In this document: in pieces, positions 51,261 through 60,013 of the stretch
Layout of the letters: the number at the start of each line of letters is the position of its first letter
Numbering within the stretch: position 1 is the stretch's first letter
From: CAWIHK01 sp963835935
GTDB lineage: Bacteria; Bacteroidota; Ignavibacteria; UBA10030; CAVZMI01
Length of the DNA stretch: 64,000 nt
Reading direction: 5' to 3'
Assembly (NCBI GenBank): GCA_963835935.1
Contig: CAWIHK010000001.1
Span: 1,116,001 to 1,180,000, forward strand
Made by a program: the position numbers and the translations under genes
The notes under the pieces: generated by a model
The model's database searches: none
The model's input: only the letters and a program-made list of their open reading frames with translations
Told to the model about the DNA's origin: nothing

Positions 51261-51340
51261 GTTGGGCTCCAATAAAAATCATAGATTATAAATAGTTTTC
51301 ATTGAAAAATAAAAATTATTCAAAAACTTGTTTGCGCTTA

Positions 51341-51946
51341 CTATCTGCCGTTTGAATGAGGGGTTTTGATTTTCTTCCAACTAACCTCAGAAGTGATTTG
51401 GTCATAGTTAAATTGGAACCTCTGATAAAATTTTCCGCCATACTTATTCTTGAAGGCAATTTGAAAACTGATTTCGTTCAAGATACTTGTGAAGAGTTGT
51501 GTACTTAGATCAGAATGTTCGCCGTATTTTTGAACAAGTTCGTCTCGATTCACATCGAGTAGCTGGATTTCTACATCAACAGGAAGTTTCTCATCCGCTT
51601 CAAGCTTGGTAGGCAGCCCTGACTGAAATTTGAATCCCTTTGGAAGATCTGAAGCTAATTGAATACCTCTTGCCAGATGATTTGAATTGTTATGAAAAAT
51701 AAACTTCCTGCCCCACGTAAAACTCAAAGAGTTTATAGGTGAACCGCCACTCTGAAGGCAACTTGCATCCTTATGGATTTCTATCTTGATTTTAGGTTTA
51801 GCCCGAAAGATTCGAATAGCCGTAACGAGAATGGAAAAGAAAATGGCTGGTGTAACAAGCCACTTCAGAAATTCAAAGGCTCGAGGCCACAGCGATTGAG
51901 ATACCGATGCCTGCATGAATGCCGTTATGTGTTGGGTGAGATACAT
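51341..51946 (-). CDS. Hypothetical single-pass membrane protein
   Basis: 201 aa from ATG 51946, chosen because CGGAG lies 7 nt upstream; the frame extends to 51988. One hydrophobic helix (WLVTPAIFFSILVTAIRIF) precedes a beta-rich domain (KIKIEIHKDASCLQSGGSPINSLSFTWGRKFIFHNNSNHLARGIQLASDLPKGF), which looks like an Ig-like or lipocalin-like sandwich. No family recognised. It begins right after an 108-bp inverted repeat (51985-52092). Confidence 0.5.
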   Translation of the reverse strand: MYLTQHITAFMQASVSQSLWPRAFEFLKWLVTPAIFFSILVTAIRIFRAKPKIKIEIHKDASCLQSGGSPINSLSFTWGRKFIFHNNSNHLARGIQLASDLPKGFKFQSGLPTKLEADEKLPVDVEIQLLDVNRDELVQKYGEHSDLSTQLFTSILNEISFQIAFKNKYGGKFYQRFQFNYDQITSEVSWKKIKTPHSNGR

Positions 51947-51984
51947 TTTATTTCTCCGAATGACAAATGGCAGTTGACGGCTAT

Positions 51985-52092
51985 GCATATGGCCAGTGGC
52001 GGATTTCGGAGCACTTTCCTCTCAGGTTACACGAACCTACGAGCAGGCTCTAAAGCTTCGAATACCTGCTTTCCCCGCCATTGGTTATATGC
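51985..52092 (-). repeat. Large inverted repeat with attC-like arms
   Basis: GCATATGGCCAGTGGCGG (51985-52002) is the inverted partner of CCGCCATTGGTTATATGC (52075-52092), 15 of 18 matching. Between them are smaller stems (AGGTT..AACCT, GCAGG..CCTGC). On the minus strand it opens with ATATAAC, like an attC core, but the closing GTTRRRY is absent. It lies between two minus-strand ORFs. Confidence 0.55.
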
Positions 52093-52152
52093 GATATTGT
52101 GCAGAGTAGTTATTTATATTAATCTGAGTATAATATTATTCATTCATTTAAA

Positions 52153-53406
52153 TCAAGATTGTGATTTATTAATAATCCATAGTAAAATATAATCCATGAC
52201 TATAAGATATATTTCCGAAAACATTAAAGCAAATATTAAAATTGCATTGGCTTTCCAATACTTTTTTGAATATAATTGCCCTATAGCTCTATTAAAGACA
52301 ACCCAAGAATATATAATTATTATTGGAATAAGAATCAAGAAAATTGAATTCCATAGTAAAAGCACTGCTGATAGCACAAACCACAGATAAAATGTTCCAC
52401 AAAAATAACATCCAAATTGTAAACTTGTTATAAACGTATAATTATGAGGTCTTGCGAAAAAATGAATAATTGTAGAAAATACAATAACTGTTAAAAATAT
52501 AATAAATGATTGAGTCTTTTCATCAGTAAATTGATCAAATGAAGTTGCAATTTTCTTTTCATTTATCATTTCAAGAGCTAGATCTTTGTTGTATATCGCA
52601 GTAAAAACTAGAATCTTCTCATATTCAAGTGAACCTACTTTCTCATATATTTTTTTACTAAGAACATTATTTTGGGCATGAATTGAAAGATGAGATTTTA
52701 TTGCTTCAACTCGAATGTTTATGCTATCAGGTATATTAAAACATTTTCTAAATATTATAATGTTTTCATCACTAAGTTTTCCTATGCTTCTAGGCCATAA
52801 TCTGTCACTTTCTGGTCCGATGAGAAACCCTATTAAGAGTAACATAAATACTGTAATAGCAGTCAAAAATTTAATTGGACTTGGAAGTTTATTTTCAGTG
52901 CCTTCAGAAATTTCCTTTATAACTTGCGATGGAGTAAATGCTACTCGTAAAGCAAATAATGCAACGCGATGTGGAAAGAAATCTTTTAAAAACTTATTAT
53001 AAAAGATTTTAATTTTAAATAAGAAACTATTCGAGGTAGCTGAAAATATTTTGGGGAAATTAAATAGTTTAATTATTATCGCAAATAATGTAACTGAAAG
53101 TAGTACGGGAAAAAATGGAGAAATCCAATGAAGGTAATCACCTTTAATCCACTGTGGATGAAATAACTGTACCAATATCACCATCATAAAAGTTGAAATA
53201 CTAATATTTTTTGAATTTTCTTTGGTTAGACCTATAAAACGAGCAGGGATAATGCCAATATAACACCAACCTGAAAAAATTGTAATTAAAATTCCAAAAA
53301 TTACCTTTTCTTGAGTTAAAGTTTCCGCAGGTAAAAATCTCAGTATAAAAATGGTAGTCGCTATGCTTAAAACTCCAATTAGCCATTTAAAAAAATATAC
53401 CATCAT
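52153..53406 (-). CDS. Large AT-rich polytopic membrane protein
   Basis: 417 aa with about eight to nine hydrophobic helices and a central soluble part (SDRLWPRSIGKLSDENIIIFRKCFNIPDSINIRVEAIKSHLS...YEKILVFTAIYNKDLALEMINE). The motif FTPSQVIKEISEGTENKLPSPIKFL before the central helices recalls Yip1/DUF3667-type proteins, but I do not assign it. Base composition is much more AT-rich than core genes in this window, suggesting transfer. Confidence 0.55.
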   Translation of the reverse strand: MMVYFFKWLIGVLSIATTIFILRFLPAETLTQEKVIFGILITIFSGWCYIGIIPARFIGLTKENSKNISISTFMMVILVQLFHPQWIKGDYLHWISPFFPVLLSVTLFAIIIKLFNFPKIFSATSNSFLFKIKIFYNKFLKDFFPHRVALFALRVAFTPSQVIKEISEGTENKLPSPIKFLTAITVFMLLLIGFLIGPESDRLWPRSIGKLSDENIIIFRKCFNIPDSINIRVEAIKSHLSIHAQNNVLSKKIYEKVGSLEYEKILVFTAIYNKDLALEMINEKKIATSFDQFTDEKTQSFIIFLTVIVFSTIIHFFARPHNYTFITSLQFGCYFCGTFYLWFVLSAVLLLWNSIFLILIPIIIIYSWVVFNRAIGQLYSKKYWKANAILIFALMFSEIYLIVMDYILLWIINKSQS

Positions 53407-53452
53407 TTATTCACAATTATTAATTTTAAAGAATCAATTGAGTTAAAATCAA

Positions 53453-54127
53453 TTATTTTATCTGATATATAGCTTCAGAACGCAATGGTTCAGGTAAACC
53501 TAATTCAATGGAAATCTTAAATTCCCTAATTGCTTCTAATTTCATTTTCCGATCTCTTAATGCCATAGATAAAAAAAAGTGAGCATTACTATAATCTGGT
53601 TCAATTTCAATAGATTTTTTACACAAGGTTTCAGCTTCTTGATAATTACCTTGCCTACCAAGTAATGCGGCTAAATTAACATATGATTTAAAAAAAATCG
53701 GATTTTCTTTAATAAATTGCCGATGCATTCTTATTGCAATATTATATTCACCATAAAGTTCATACTTGTATATCGCTTTGTATCTAATATCAGGGTCTAG
53801 TGAATACAAAAAATCATTTTTAGCATTACTTAAGTCAAGCTTTTTACAGTATCGAATAAACATTTCTGCAATGATGATTACTATTATAAAAAATACAACG
53901 GAATTTTCTCTAGCGAATATTAATACTGAACTAATTTGTAGATATTTAGCTGGATCTAACGATAGAAAAGTAATTATTGCTAACGCAAGGATCCCCCATA
54001 AATAAAAGTAAGGCAACACATATTTGTTTTGTTTACCTATAAGTAAACTGAAAAACCTAATTACTTGAATAAAATTTAGGAATCCAAAAATTATCACAAC
54101 CCAAGTAGGAATTGGTAAATTAATCAC
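53453..54127 (-). CDS. Membrane protein with TPR repeats
   Basis: 224 aa. Three hydrophobic segments at the N terminus (WVVIIFGFLNFIQVIRFFSLLIG, PYFYLWGILALAIITFLSL, VVFFIIVIIIAEMFIRYC), then two to three tetratricopeptide repeats (KSYVNLAALLGRQGNYQEAETLCKKSIEIEPDYSNAHFFLSMALRDRKMKLEAIREFKISIEL). Probably a scaffold facing the cytoplasm. It lies 46 bp upstream of the polytopic protein on the same strand with similar AT-rich composition, so the two are likely one unit. Confidence 0.62.
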   Translation of the reverse strand: MINLPIPTWVVIIFGFLNFIQVIRFFSLLIGKQNKYVLPYFYLWGILALAIITFLSLDPAKYLQISSVLIFARENSVVFFIIVIIIAEMFIRYCKKLDLSNAKNDFLYSLDPDIRYKAIYKYELYGEYNIAIRMHRQFIKENPIFFKSYVNLAALLGRQGNYQEAETLCKKSIEIEPDYSNAHFFLSMALRDRKMKLEAIREFKISIELGLPEPLRSEAIYQIK

Positions 54128-54214
54128 AAGAAGACCTCCTTTTAATTTTAGTTAACACTTTATTGTATAAGACATCTTCTATGTTGCACAACTAGTATTA
54201 GTACGTCATTAATA

Positions 54215-54991
54215 TCATATTTTTTCTCCACCCACCTTCTCCACAATCATCCTTATTCCATCCAACACAAGAGATGGAATCGTGTGATCTATTACCGATG
54301 TGTGCTGGCTCATCATCGTCGAAAAACCGCCGGTTGCAATAACCATAGGTTTTTCTTTTAATTCCGATGCGATGCGTTTTATCATTCCTTCCACAGAATC
54401 AACAGCACCGAACAGTATGCCCGACTGCATGCTCGCGACAGTCGATGTGCCGATAATTTCTTTCGGAAATATCATATCGATTTTTGGTAATTTCGCGGCT
54501 CTGCGGTGCAACTCGGCAGAAGAAGTTTCGACGCCTGGCGCGATTACACCACCGAGATATTCTCCATGCTTTGATATAACATCATACGTGGTAGCGGTTC
54601 CAAAATCTATAATGACTAATGGGCCGCCGAATTTTTCAAACCCGGCAACAGCATTGCATAAGCGGTCCGCTCCGACGGAAGATGGATCGTCGTAACAAAT
54701 CTTGATTCCAAGGTCGAGATCGGAAGAAATAATTAATGGTTTTACGTTGAAATATTTCAACATCATTTTTTCTATGATCGGCGTGAGATTTGGAACGACG
54801 GAGGAAATTCCGGCTTTGTCGATTAAGTCGATGCCGATGCCTGCGTCAGTACAAAATGCTTTGACCTCAATGCCGACTTCATCTTCTGTGCGCGAAACAC
54901 CGCTTGTGATGCGCCAATCGGCGATGAGTTTTTGGTTGTCGTAGATTCCAATTACGGTGTGAGTATTACCAATGTCTATCGCGAGTAGCAT
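54215..54991 (-). CDS. coaX: Type III pantothenate kinase
   Basis: First enzyme of coenzyme A synthesis. ASKHA-fold motifs: LLAIDIGNTHTVIGIYD (phosphate 1), SSVGADRLCNAVAGFEKFGGPLVIIDFGTATTYDVIS (phosphate 2), and LGGVIAPGVETSSAELHRRAAKLP. 258 aa, standard length. It is downstream of birA on the same strand but 320 bp away, with repeats between. Confidence 0.95.
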   Translation of the reverse strand: MLLAIDIGNTHTVIGIYDNQKLIADWRITSGVSRTEDEVGIEVKAFCTDAGIGIDLIDKAGISSVVPNLTPIIEKMMLKYFNVKPLIISSDLDLGIKICYDDPSSVGADRLCNAVAGFEKFGGPLVIIDFGTATTYDVISKHGEYLGGVIAPGVETSSAELHRRAAKLPKIDMIFPKEIIGTSTVASMQSGILFGAVDSVEGMIKRIASELKEKPMVIATGGFSTMMSQHTSVIDHTIPSLVLDGIRMIVEKVGGEKI

Positions 54992-55091
54992 GGGAGAATC
55001 CTTTTAAAATATTTGGATTGGGAAAAATATGAATTAAAAATGAAAACATAGAAATTGATGTTACGCAGAAAAAAAATTGCTATGACCTTCC

Positions 55092-55110
55092 CGCTCCGAC
55101 AGACGGAGCG
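55092..55110. repeat. Hairpin CGCTCCG..CGGAGCG
   Basis: Seven-bp perfect stem with a 5-nt loop, followed by AGGCGAG. The same arms occur inside the 3' end of leuA (5540-5585), making this a candidate intergenic relative of that inserted segment. Confidence 0.45.
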
Positions 55111-55218
55111 AGGCGAGTAAGCCGTGGAACTGATTGAACAAAACAAAGCTGGCTTTAACCTAACAAAAAATAATATTGATAATGGGGTTAAAACCCGGTT
55201 TGATTTTTGTTTTCGTAT

Positions 55219-55238
55219 CCACGAGCTAAAGCTCGTGG
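55219..55238. repeat. Palindrome CCACGAGCT-AA-AGCTCGTGG
   Basis: Perfect 9-bp stem with a 2-nt loop in the birA-coaX gap, preceded by a second small stem (GGGTTAAAACCC, 55185-55196). The 320-bp gap therefore consists largely of small palindromes; no gene is visible. The sequence resembles REP-like palindromes I have seen in many genomes. Confidence 0.6.
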
Positions 55239-55310
55239 CAATAAATGTATTTTTAGTCAGCATTTTTTGCAAATAGCTTAACTTGAGTTAAAAAATTGCC
55301 ATTACATTTT

Positions 55311-56084
55311 TCACTCCACGATACTCACATCTCCAGCGAGAATGCGAATAGTTTTATTTTCAGCGTTCACAACAAGAGCGCCATCTAGATCCACTTTCTC
55401 AGCGATGCCTGTGATGATCAAACCATTCTGTTCAATCGAGACGGTTCTTCCGAACATCACACATCGCGCGTTCCATTCACGCATGATTTTATTGAAGCCG
55501 TTTTTCTGAACGTCAATGTAACACCGTTCAAGCTGCCGGATACATTCCTGCAACAATTGAACCCGATCGATCTCCTTCGTAAGAATATTCCGCAATGAAA
55601 TGGCTTTCGAGGCTAATTCTGCAGGGAATATTTCCTGGTTAACATTGATTCCTATTCCGGCAATCACAAAATCAATTCTTCCAGCGTCGCCTGAAATTTC
55701 AAGCAAAATACCGCAAAACTTTTTTCCGTTGCAGTAAAGGTCGTTCGGCCATTGGCAATTCACTGGCAAGCCGGTCGTTTCTTCCACCGCTTTCGCGATA
55801 CCCGCCGCAATTACGAAGGTGAGTAAGGACAATTGTTCACACCACATCGGTCGAAGGATAATGGAGAAAGTGAGATTTTTTTCTTTTTCCGATTCCCATG
55901 TCCGGCTAAATCTTCCGCGTCCTGCGGTTTGATGTTCTGAAAAAACCAGAACACCTTCATCGGCACCAACATTTGCCAATGCCTTTGCACAATTATTTGT
56001 TGAGTCGATCGATTCGAATGTGTAGATTTTTTTGGCAAATCGTTCGGTATGAAGATTATTTTGTATCTGTTCCTGTGTAAGCAT
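55311..56084 (-). CDS. birA: Biotin-[acetyl-CoA-carboxylase] ligase
   Basis: Attaches biotin to the carboxyl carrier protein. FESIDSTNNCAKALA, the biotinoyl-AMP loop AGRGRFSRTWESEKEKNLTFSIILRP, WPNDLYCNGKKFCGILLEI and VIAGIGINVNQE are intact, followed by a short C-terminal SH3-like domain. There is no N-terminal helix-turn-helix, so it is a class I enzyme without repressor function. The ATG overlaps the TAA of the upstream peptidase gene by one base (TAATG), implying coupling. Confidence 0.95.
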   Translation of the reverse strand: MLTQEQIQNNLHTERFAKKIYTFESIDSTNNCAKALANVGADEGVLVFSEHQTAGRGRFSRTWESEKEKNLTFSIILRPMWCEQLSLLTFVIAAGIAKAVEETTGLPVNCQWPNDLYCNGKKFCGILLEISGDAGRIDFVIAGIGINVNQEIFPAELASKAISLRNILTKEIDRVQLLQECIRQLERCYIDVQKNGFNKIMREWNARCVMFGRTVSIEQNGLIITGIAEKVDLDGALVVNAENKTIRILAGDVSIVE

Positions 56085-57667
56085 TATTGTTTACCATGTT
56101 GGATGAATAAATTTAAGGCATCGTCAAGTATCGGACGATGATCGGCGTCGGCGATAAACCAGGCAGTTGTATAAATAAGCTTCACTATTTTTGTCATTTT
56201 ATAAAAATCTATTTTTTCTACTACATCTGTTGGTTCGTGATAATCCTGATGGAATCCGGTTGTATAAAAAATGATTGGAATATTATTCTTGGCAAAATTA
56301 TATTGGTCGCTTCGTTTGAATAATTGCTCAGGATCGTTTTCATCGTTGTATGTGTAATCTAAATCAAGTCCGACTGTCGTGCTGTCTGCTCGCACGTTTA
56401 ACTCATTTAGTTCGCTGCTTAATTTGTCTGCACCAATAATATAAACATAATCGGATTCTTTTTTCTCTTCATGCTTTTTGTCAGTACGGCCGATCATGTC
56501 TATATTTAAATCCGTTACGGTATTTTCAAGAGGGAAGAGCGGGTGTTCGGTGTAATATAAAGAACCAAGCAATCCCTTTTCTTCTCCCGTTAATGATAGA
56601 AAAAGAATACTGCGTTTCGGCCGTTTGCCGTTACGCGTTAATGCTGTTGCGAGTTCGAGAACAGATGCTGTACCGGAACCGTTATCGTCGGCGCCATGAT
56701 AAATAGCGTGTGTCACCGGATGAATTCCAAGATGGTCGTAATGAGCGCTTATAACGACGATTTCTTTTTTCAACAATGAATCGGATCCTTCGATGAGGCC
56801 GGCAACATTTTCGGTTGAACGGCGTTCGATGGTGCATTTCGGAGATAACGTCAGAAGAGTGGACGGAACAAGTTGTGAGAGTGATTGATGATGGAGTGCA
56901 TAATCACGGCGAAATTGAGCGATTGTAATTCCGGCAGGTGAGAGCATCGAATCGGCGGAAGCTTCTGAAACAAAAAATACCGGAATCGGCATGTCTCGTC
57001 GAATTACTGATGAAGCGATGTTTCTAAAACTTCCTTTCATGATAAAATTACCAAATGCGATTTTCGTTTGCTGCATATCTCCGGTAAGAATGATTCCTTT
57101 CGCATTAGATATCACAGCAGGAATAATTTTATCACGGAGTAACGAAATGTATTGATTTACTCCGGATATGATTGTGTCGTTTTGTACAATCAGAACGATT
57201 TTACCATTTACATCGACATTCGCATAGTCCGAATTCAAGGAATCTTTTTTAATTCCATATCCAACAAAAACCAAACTATCTGTTACCGTGGTGTCTTTCA
57301 ACATCATGGAAAGAAGATCATCTTTAACAACATACTCCCGATTAAAATGTTTCAAAATAATTTGGCTCGAAGAATCGGGGCGGCGAACCTCGACGTCAAA
57401 ATGTTGGAAGTAACCACAACTGTCTCCAATCGGAATTAAACCCAACTTCCGAAACTCCGATGCGATAAATTGTGCGGCTATTTTTTGTCCTTGATATGAT
57501 GTCTCTCTTCCTTCCAATTTATCGGAAGCTAAGAATGTCAGGTACGATTTTAGCTGTTGAGGTTCAATGACTTCAAATCCCTTCTCTCCATTTTTCAAAG
57601 TCTGTGAGCGATTGATTTGAAGAAAGAAGAGAAAAATTACGGCAACGAAAAAAAATCTTTTTAACAC
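56084..57667 (-). CDS. Secreted M28-family metallopeptidase with PA domain
   Basis: 527 aa; signal peptide KRFFFVAVIFLFFLQINRS. N-terminal block LKSYLTFLASDKLEGRETSYQGQKIAAQFIASEFRKLGL, then a PA insert (YANVDVNGKIVLIVQND), then the di-zinc site: VISAHYDHLG (His, Asp), HGADDNGSGTASVLELA, FLSLTGEEKGLLGSLYY (catalytic EE), NIDMIGR (Asp) and a final His in TGFHQDYHEPTD. An aminopeptidase or carboxypeptidase acting in the periplasm or outside. Confidence 0.9.
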   Translation of the reverse strand: MLKRFFFVAVIFLFFLQINRSQTLKNGEKGFEVIEPQQLKSYLTFLASDKLEGRETSYQGQKIAAQFIASEFRKLGLIPIGDSCGYFQHFDVEVRRPDSSSQIILKHFNREYVVKDDLLSMMLKDTTVTDSLVFVGYGIKKDSLNSDYANVDVNGKIVLIVQNDTIISGVNQYISLLRDKIIPAVISNAKGIILTGDMQQTKIAFGNFIMKGSFRNIASSVIRRDMPIPVFFVSEASADSMLSPAGITIAQFRRDYALHHQSLSQLVPSTLLTLSPKCTIERRSTENVAGLIEGSDSLLKKEIVVISAHYDHLGIHPVTHAIYHGADDNGSGTASVLELATALTRNGKRPKRSILFLSLTGEEKGLLGSLYYTEHPLFPLENTVTDLNIDMIGRTDKKHEEKKESDYVYIIGADKLSSELNELNVRADSTTVGLDLDYTYNDENDPEQLFKRSDQYNFAKNNIPIIFYTTGFHQDYHEPTDVVEKIDFYKMTKIVKLIYTTAWFIADADHRPILDDALNLFIQHGKQ

Positions 57668-57809
57668 TTAAGCCCCTAAAGACGTGAACAACGAATCATC
57701 CTGATCTTAAAAATCCAAAACAAGTCTACAAAACTTTAGATTCAACTTCAAGGCAAAACACCAAAAGAGGTGCAGGATTATGTGACAGATTTACAGCGGT
57801 TTAGAACAT

Positions 57810-57837
57810 CATTATGGCATTCATAAGCGCCATAATG
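57810..57837. promoter_or_regulatory. Inverted repeat upstream of dnaK
   Basis: CATTATGGC (57810-57818) and GCCATAATG (57829-57837) are perfect 9-bp inverted repeats with a 10-nt loop, in the divergent gap between the M28 gene and dnaK. It is not the CIRCE/HrcA element. Candidate operator or a terminator-like structure; nothing else in the 332-bp gap is recognisable apart from a TTGATTAAATATA stretch near 57925. Confidence 0.45.
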
Positions 57838-57998
57838 GCGTATAGCTTGTTTAAACTAAATAGGCATATCAAAAAACCCCTTATTTTTCATTGTTTTTTT
57901 GAGAAGAGCATTTGGCATAAGAATTGATTAAATATACCCAGATAATTAAGTCAACTTTCACTCGATGAGAGTTGAAATATTTTTTTAGGAGAATAATT

Positions 57999-59942
57999 AT
58001 GAGCAAAATAATTGGAATTGACTTAGGAACAACGAATTCTGTGGTTGCAGTGATGGAAGGAAATGATCCTGCGGTTATTGCGAATTCTGAAGGAGGACGG
58101 ACCACTCCATCTGTTGTTGCATTTACAAAATCTGGTGAACGATTAGTCGGCCAGGCTGCAAAGCGGCAAGCAGTTACAAATTCTCAGAATACAATTTTTT
58201 CAATAAAGCGCTTCATGGGTCGTTTCTATGATGAAGTGAATGAAGAGATGAAACTTGTCCCGTATAAAGTCGTTCATGGCGATAACAACACAGCGCGAGT
58301 TCAGATTGGTGATCGGGTTTATTCACCTCCTGAAGTCAGTGCAATGATTTTGCAGAAAATGAAACAGACCGCCGAAGATTATCTCGGACAAAAAGTTACC
58401 GAAGCAGTGATTACAGTTCCCGCGTACTTCAACGATGCTCAGCGCCAGGCGACGAAAGAAGCCGGAGAAATTGCCGGACTAACTGTGCGGCGTATTATCA
58501 ACGAGCCGACGGCTGCTGCGCTTGCTTATGGTCTGGATAAAAAACATAAAGACATAAAAGTTGCGGTGTTCGATCTGGGCGGCGGCACATTCGATATTTC
58601 TATTCTCGAACTTGGCGAAGGTGTGTTTGAAGTGAAATCTACCAATGGTGATACTCACCTTGGCGGCGACAACTTCGATCAACGCTTGCTCGATTATATC
58701 GCAGACGAATTTCAGAAGCAGGAAGGTGTCGATCTGCGCAAAGATCCGATGTCGTTGCAACGTTTGCGTGAAGCGGCAGAAAAAGCAAAAATGGAACTTT
58801 CAACGATGATGCAAACTGAAATAAATCTGCCGTTCATCACGGCGACTGCGGATGGGCCGAAGCACTTGAATATGACTCTCACGCGGACGAAGTTCGAACA
58901 GTTGGTTGATTCTCTTATTCAACGTTGCGTTCCGCCGGTCGAAAAAGCTTTACATGACTCTGGCTTGAAACCATCTGAAATAGAAGAAGTCATTTTGGTG
59001 GGTGGTATGACTCGCGTGCCGCGTGTCCAGCAACTTGTAAAAGAAATATTTGGCCGTGAAGGCCACAAAGGTGTGAATCCTGATGAAGTAGTTGCGGTTG
59101 GCGCTGCAATTCAGGGTGGAGTCCTTTCCGGCGATGTGACTGATGTTCTGTTGCTGGATGTTACGCCGCTATCGCTCGGCATCGAAACTCTTGGTGGTGT
59201 GATGACGACATTAATTCCGGCAAACACAACAATTCCGACAAGGAAGAGCGAAATATTCTCAACCGCTGCCGACAGCCAAACATCAGTCGAGATTCACATT
59301 CTTCAAGGCGAACGTCCGATGGCGTTCGATAATCGTACACTTGGCCGTTTCCATCTCGATGGAATTCCGCCGGCGCCGAGAGGTATTCCTCAGATCGAAG
59401 TTATATTCGATATCGATGCCAATGGAATTTTGCACGTCGCGGCTAAAGATAAAGCTACGAACAAAGAACAAAGCATTCGCATCACCTCTTCTTCCGGATT
59501 GACGAAAGAAGAAATCGATAAAATGAAAACGGATGCAACATCGCATGCGGCGGACGACAAGAAGAAAAAGGAAGAAATTGAAATCCGGAATCAGGCAGAT
59601 TCATTATCGTTCCACACCGAGAAACAGTTGAAGGATCTGGGAGATAAGATGTCGGCTGAAATAAAAGGAAAGATTGAATCTGCAAACAACAAGTTGAAGG
59701 AAGTGTTGAAGACTGGTGTGATTGCAGACATTAAAAGTGCAATGGATGCTCTGAACAATATCTGGAACGAAGCATCAACACAAATGTATCAGCAAGCCAC
59801 ACAACAATCGGCTCAACAACAAGCCGGCCCTTCGGAGCAGCAGCAATCCGGCGGGCAACAATCGTCGGCCGGAGACAAAAAACCGACGGATGGCAAAGCG
59901 GTCGAAGATGCCGATTTTGAAGTCGTGGATGATAAAAAGTGA
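57999..59942 (+). CDS. dnaK: Chaperone DnaK (Hsp70)
   Basis: 647 aa from ATG 57999, preceded by TTAGGAG; the frame extends to 57972 but homologues start MSKIIGIDLGTTNS. ATPase domain: GIDLGTTNSVVAVMEG, AVITVPAYFNDAQRQATKEAGEIAGL, VFDLGGGTFDISIL, VILVGGMTRVPRVQ. Substrate domain with DVTPLSLGIETLGGVMTTLI and RNTTIPT-like loop. The Gln-rich linker and acidic EVVDDKK tail are normal. It is followed by a terminator hairpin and then the two ClpB ORFs; DnaK and ClpB act together in disaggregation. No grpE or dnaJ in the window. Confidence 0.97.
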   Translation: MSKIIGIDLGTTNSVVAVMEGNDPAVIANSEGGRTTPSVVAFTKSGERLVGQAAKRQAVTNSQNTIFSIKRFMGRFYDEVNEEMKLVPYKVVHGDNNTARVQIGDRVYSPPEVSAMILQKMKQTAEDYLGQKVTEAVITVPAYFNDAQRQATKEAGEIAGLTVRRIINEPTAAALAYGLDKKHKDIKVAVFDLGGGTFDISILELGEGVFEVKSTNGDTHLGGDNFDQRLLDYIADEFQKQEGVDLRKDPMSLQRLREAAEKAKMELSTMMQTEINLPFITATADGPKHLNMTLTRTKFEQLVDSLIQRCVPPVEKALHDSGLKPSEIEEVILVGGMTRVPRVQQLVKEIFGREGHKGVNPDEVVAVGAAIQGGVLSGDVTDVLLLDVTPLSLGIETLGGVMTTLIPANTTIPTRKSEIFSTAADSQTSVEIHILQGERPMAFDNRTLGRFHLDGIPPAPRGIPQIEVIFDIDANGILHVAAKDKATNKEQSIRITSSSGLTKEEIDKMKTDATSHAADDKKKKEEIEIRNQADSLSFHTEKQLKDLGDKMSAEIKGKIESANNKLKEVLKTGVIADIKSAMDALNNIWNEASTQMYQQATQQSAQQQAGPSEQQQSGGQQSSAGDKKPTDGKAVEDADFEVVDDKK

Positions 59943-59961
59943 AAAGAACATAAAGGTGCAG

Positions 59962-59996
59962 AAAGGCGAGGCGCTTTATAGTTCCTCGCCTTTTTC
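59962..59996 (+). terminator. Terminator/attenuator between dnaK and clpB
   Basis: AAAGGCGAGG (59962-59971) pairs with CCTCGCCTTT (59984-59993) and runs into TTTTT. The clpB ribosome site begins only ~6 bp after the T-run, so there is no room for a promoter between them; clpB is expected to depend on read-through. Confidence 0.82.
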
Positions 59997-60013
59997 GTAT
60001 CGGAGGTAAGATG

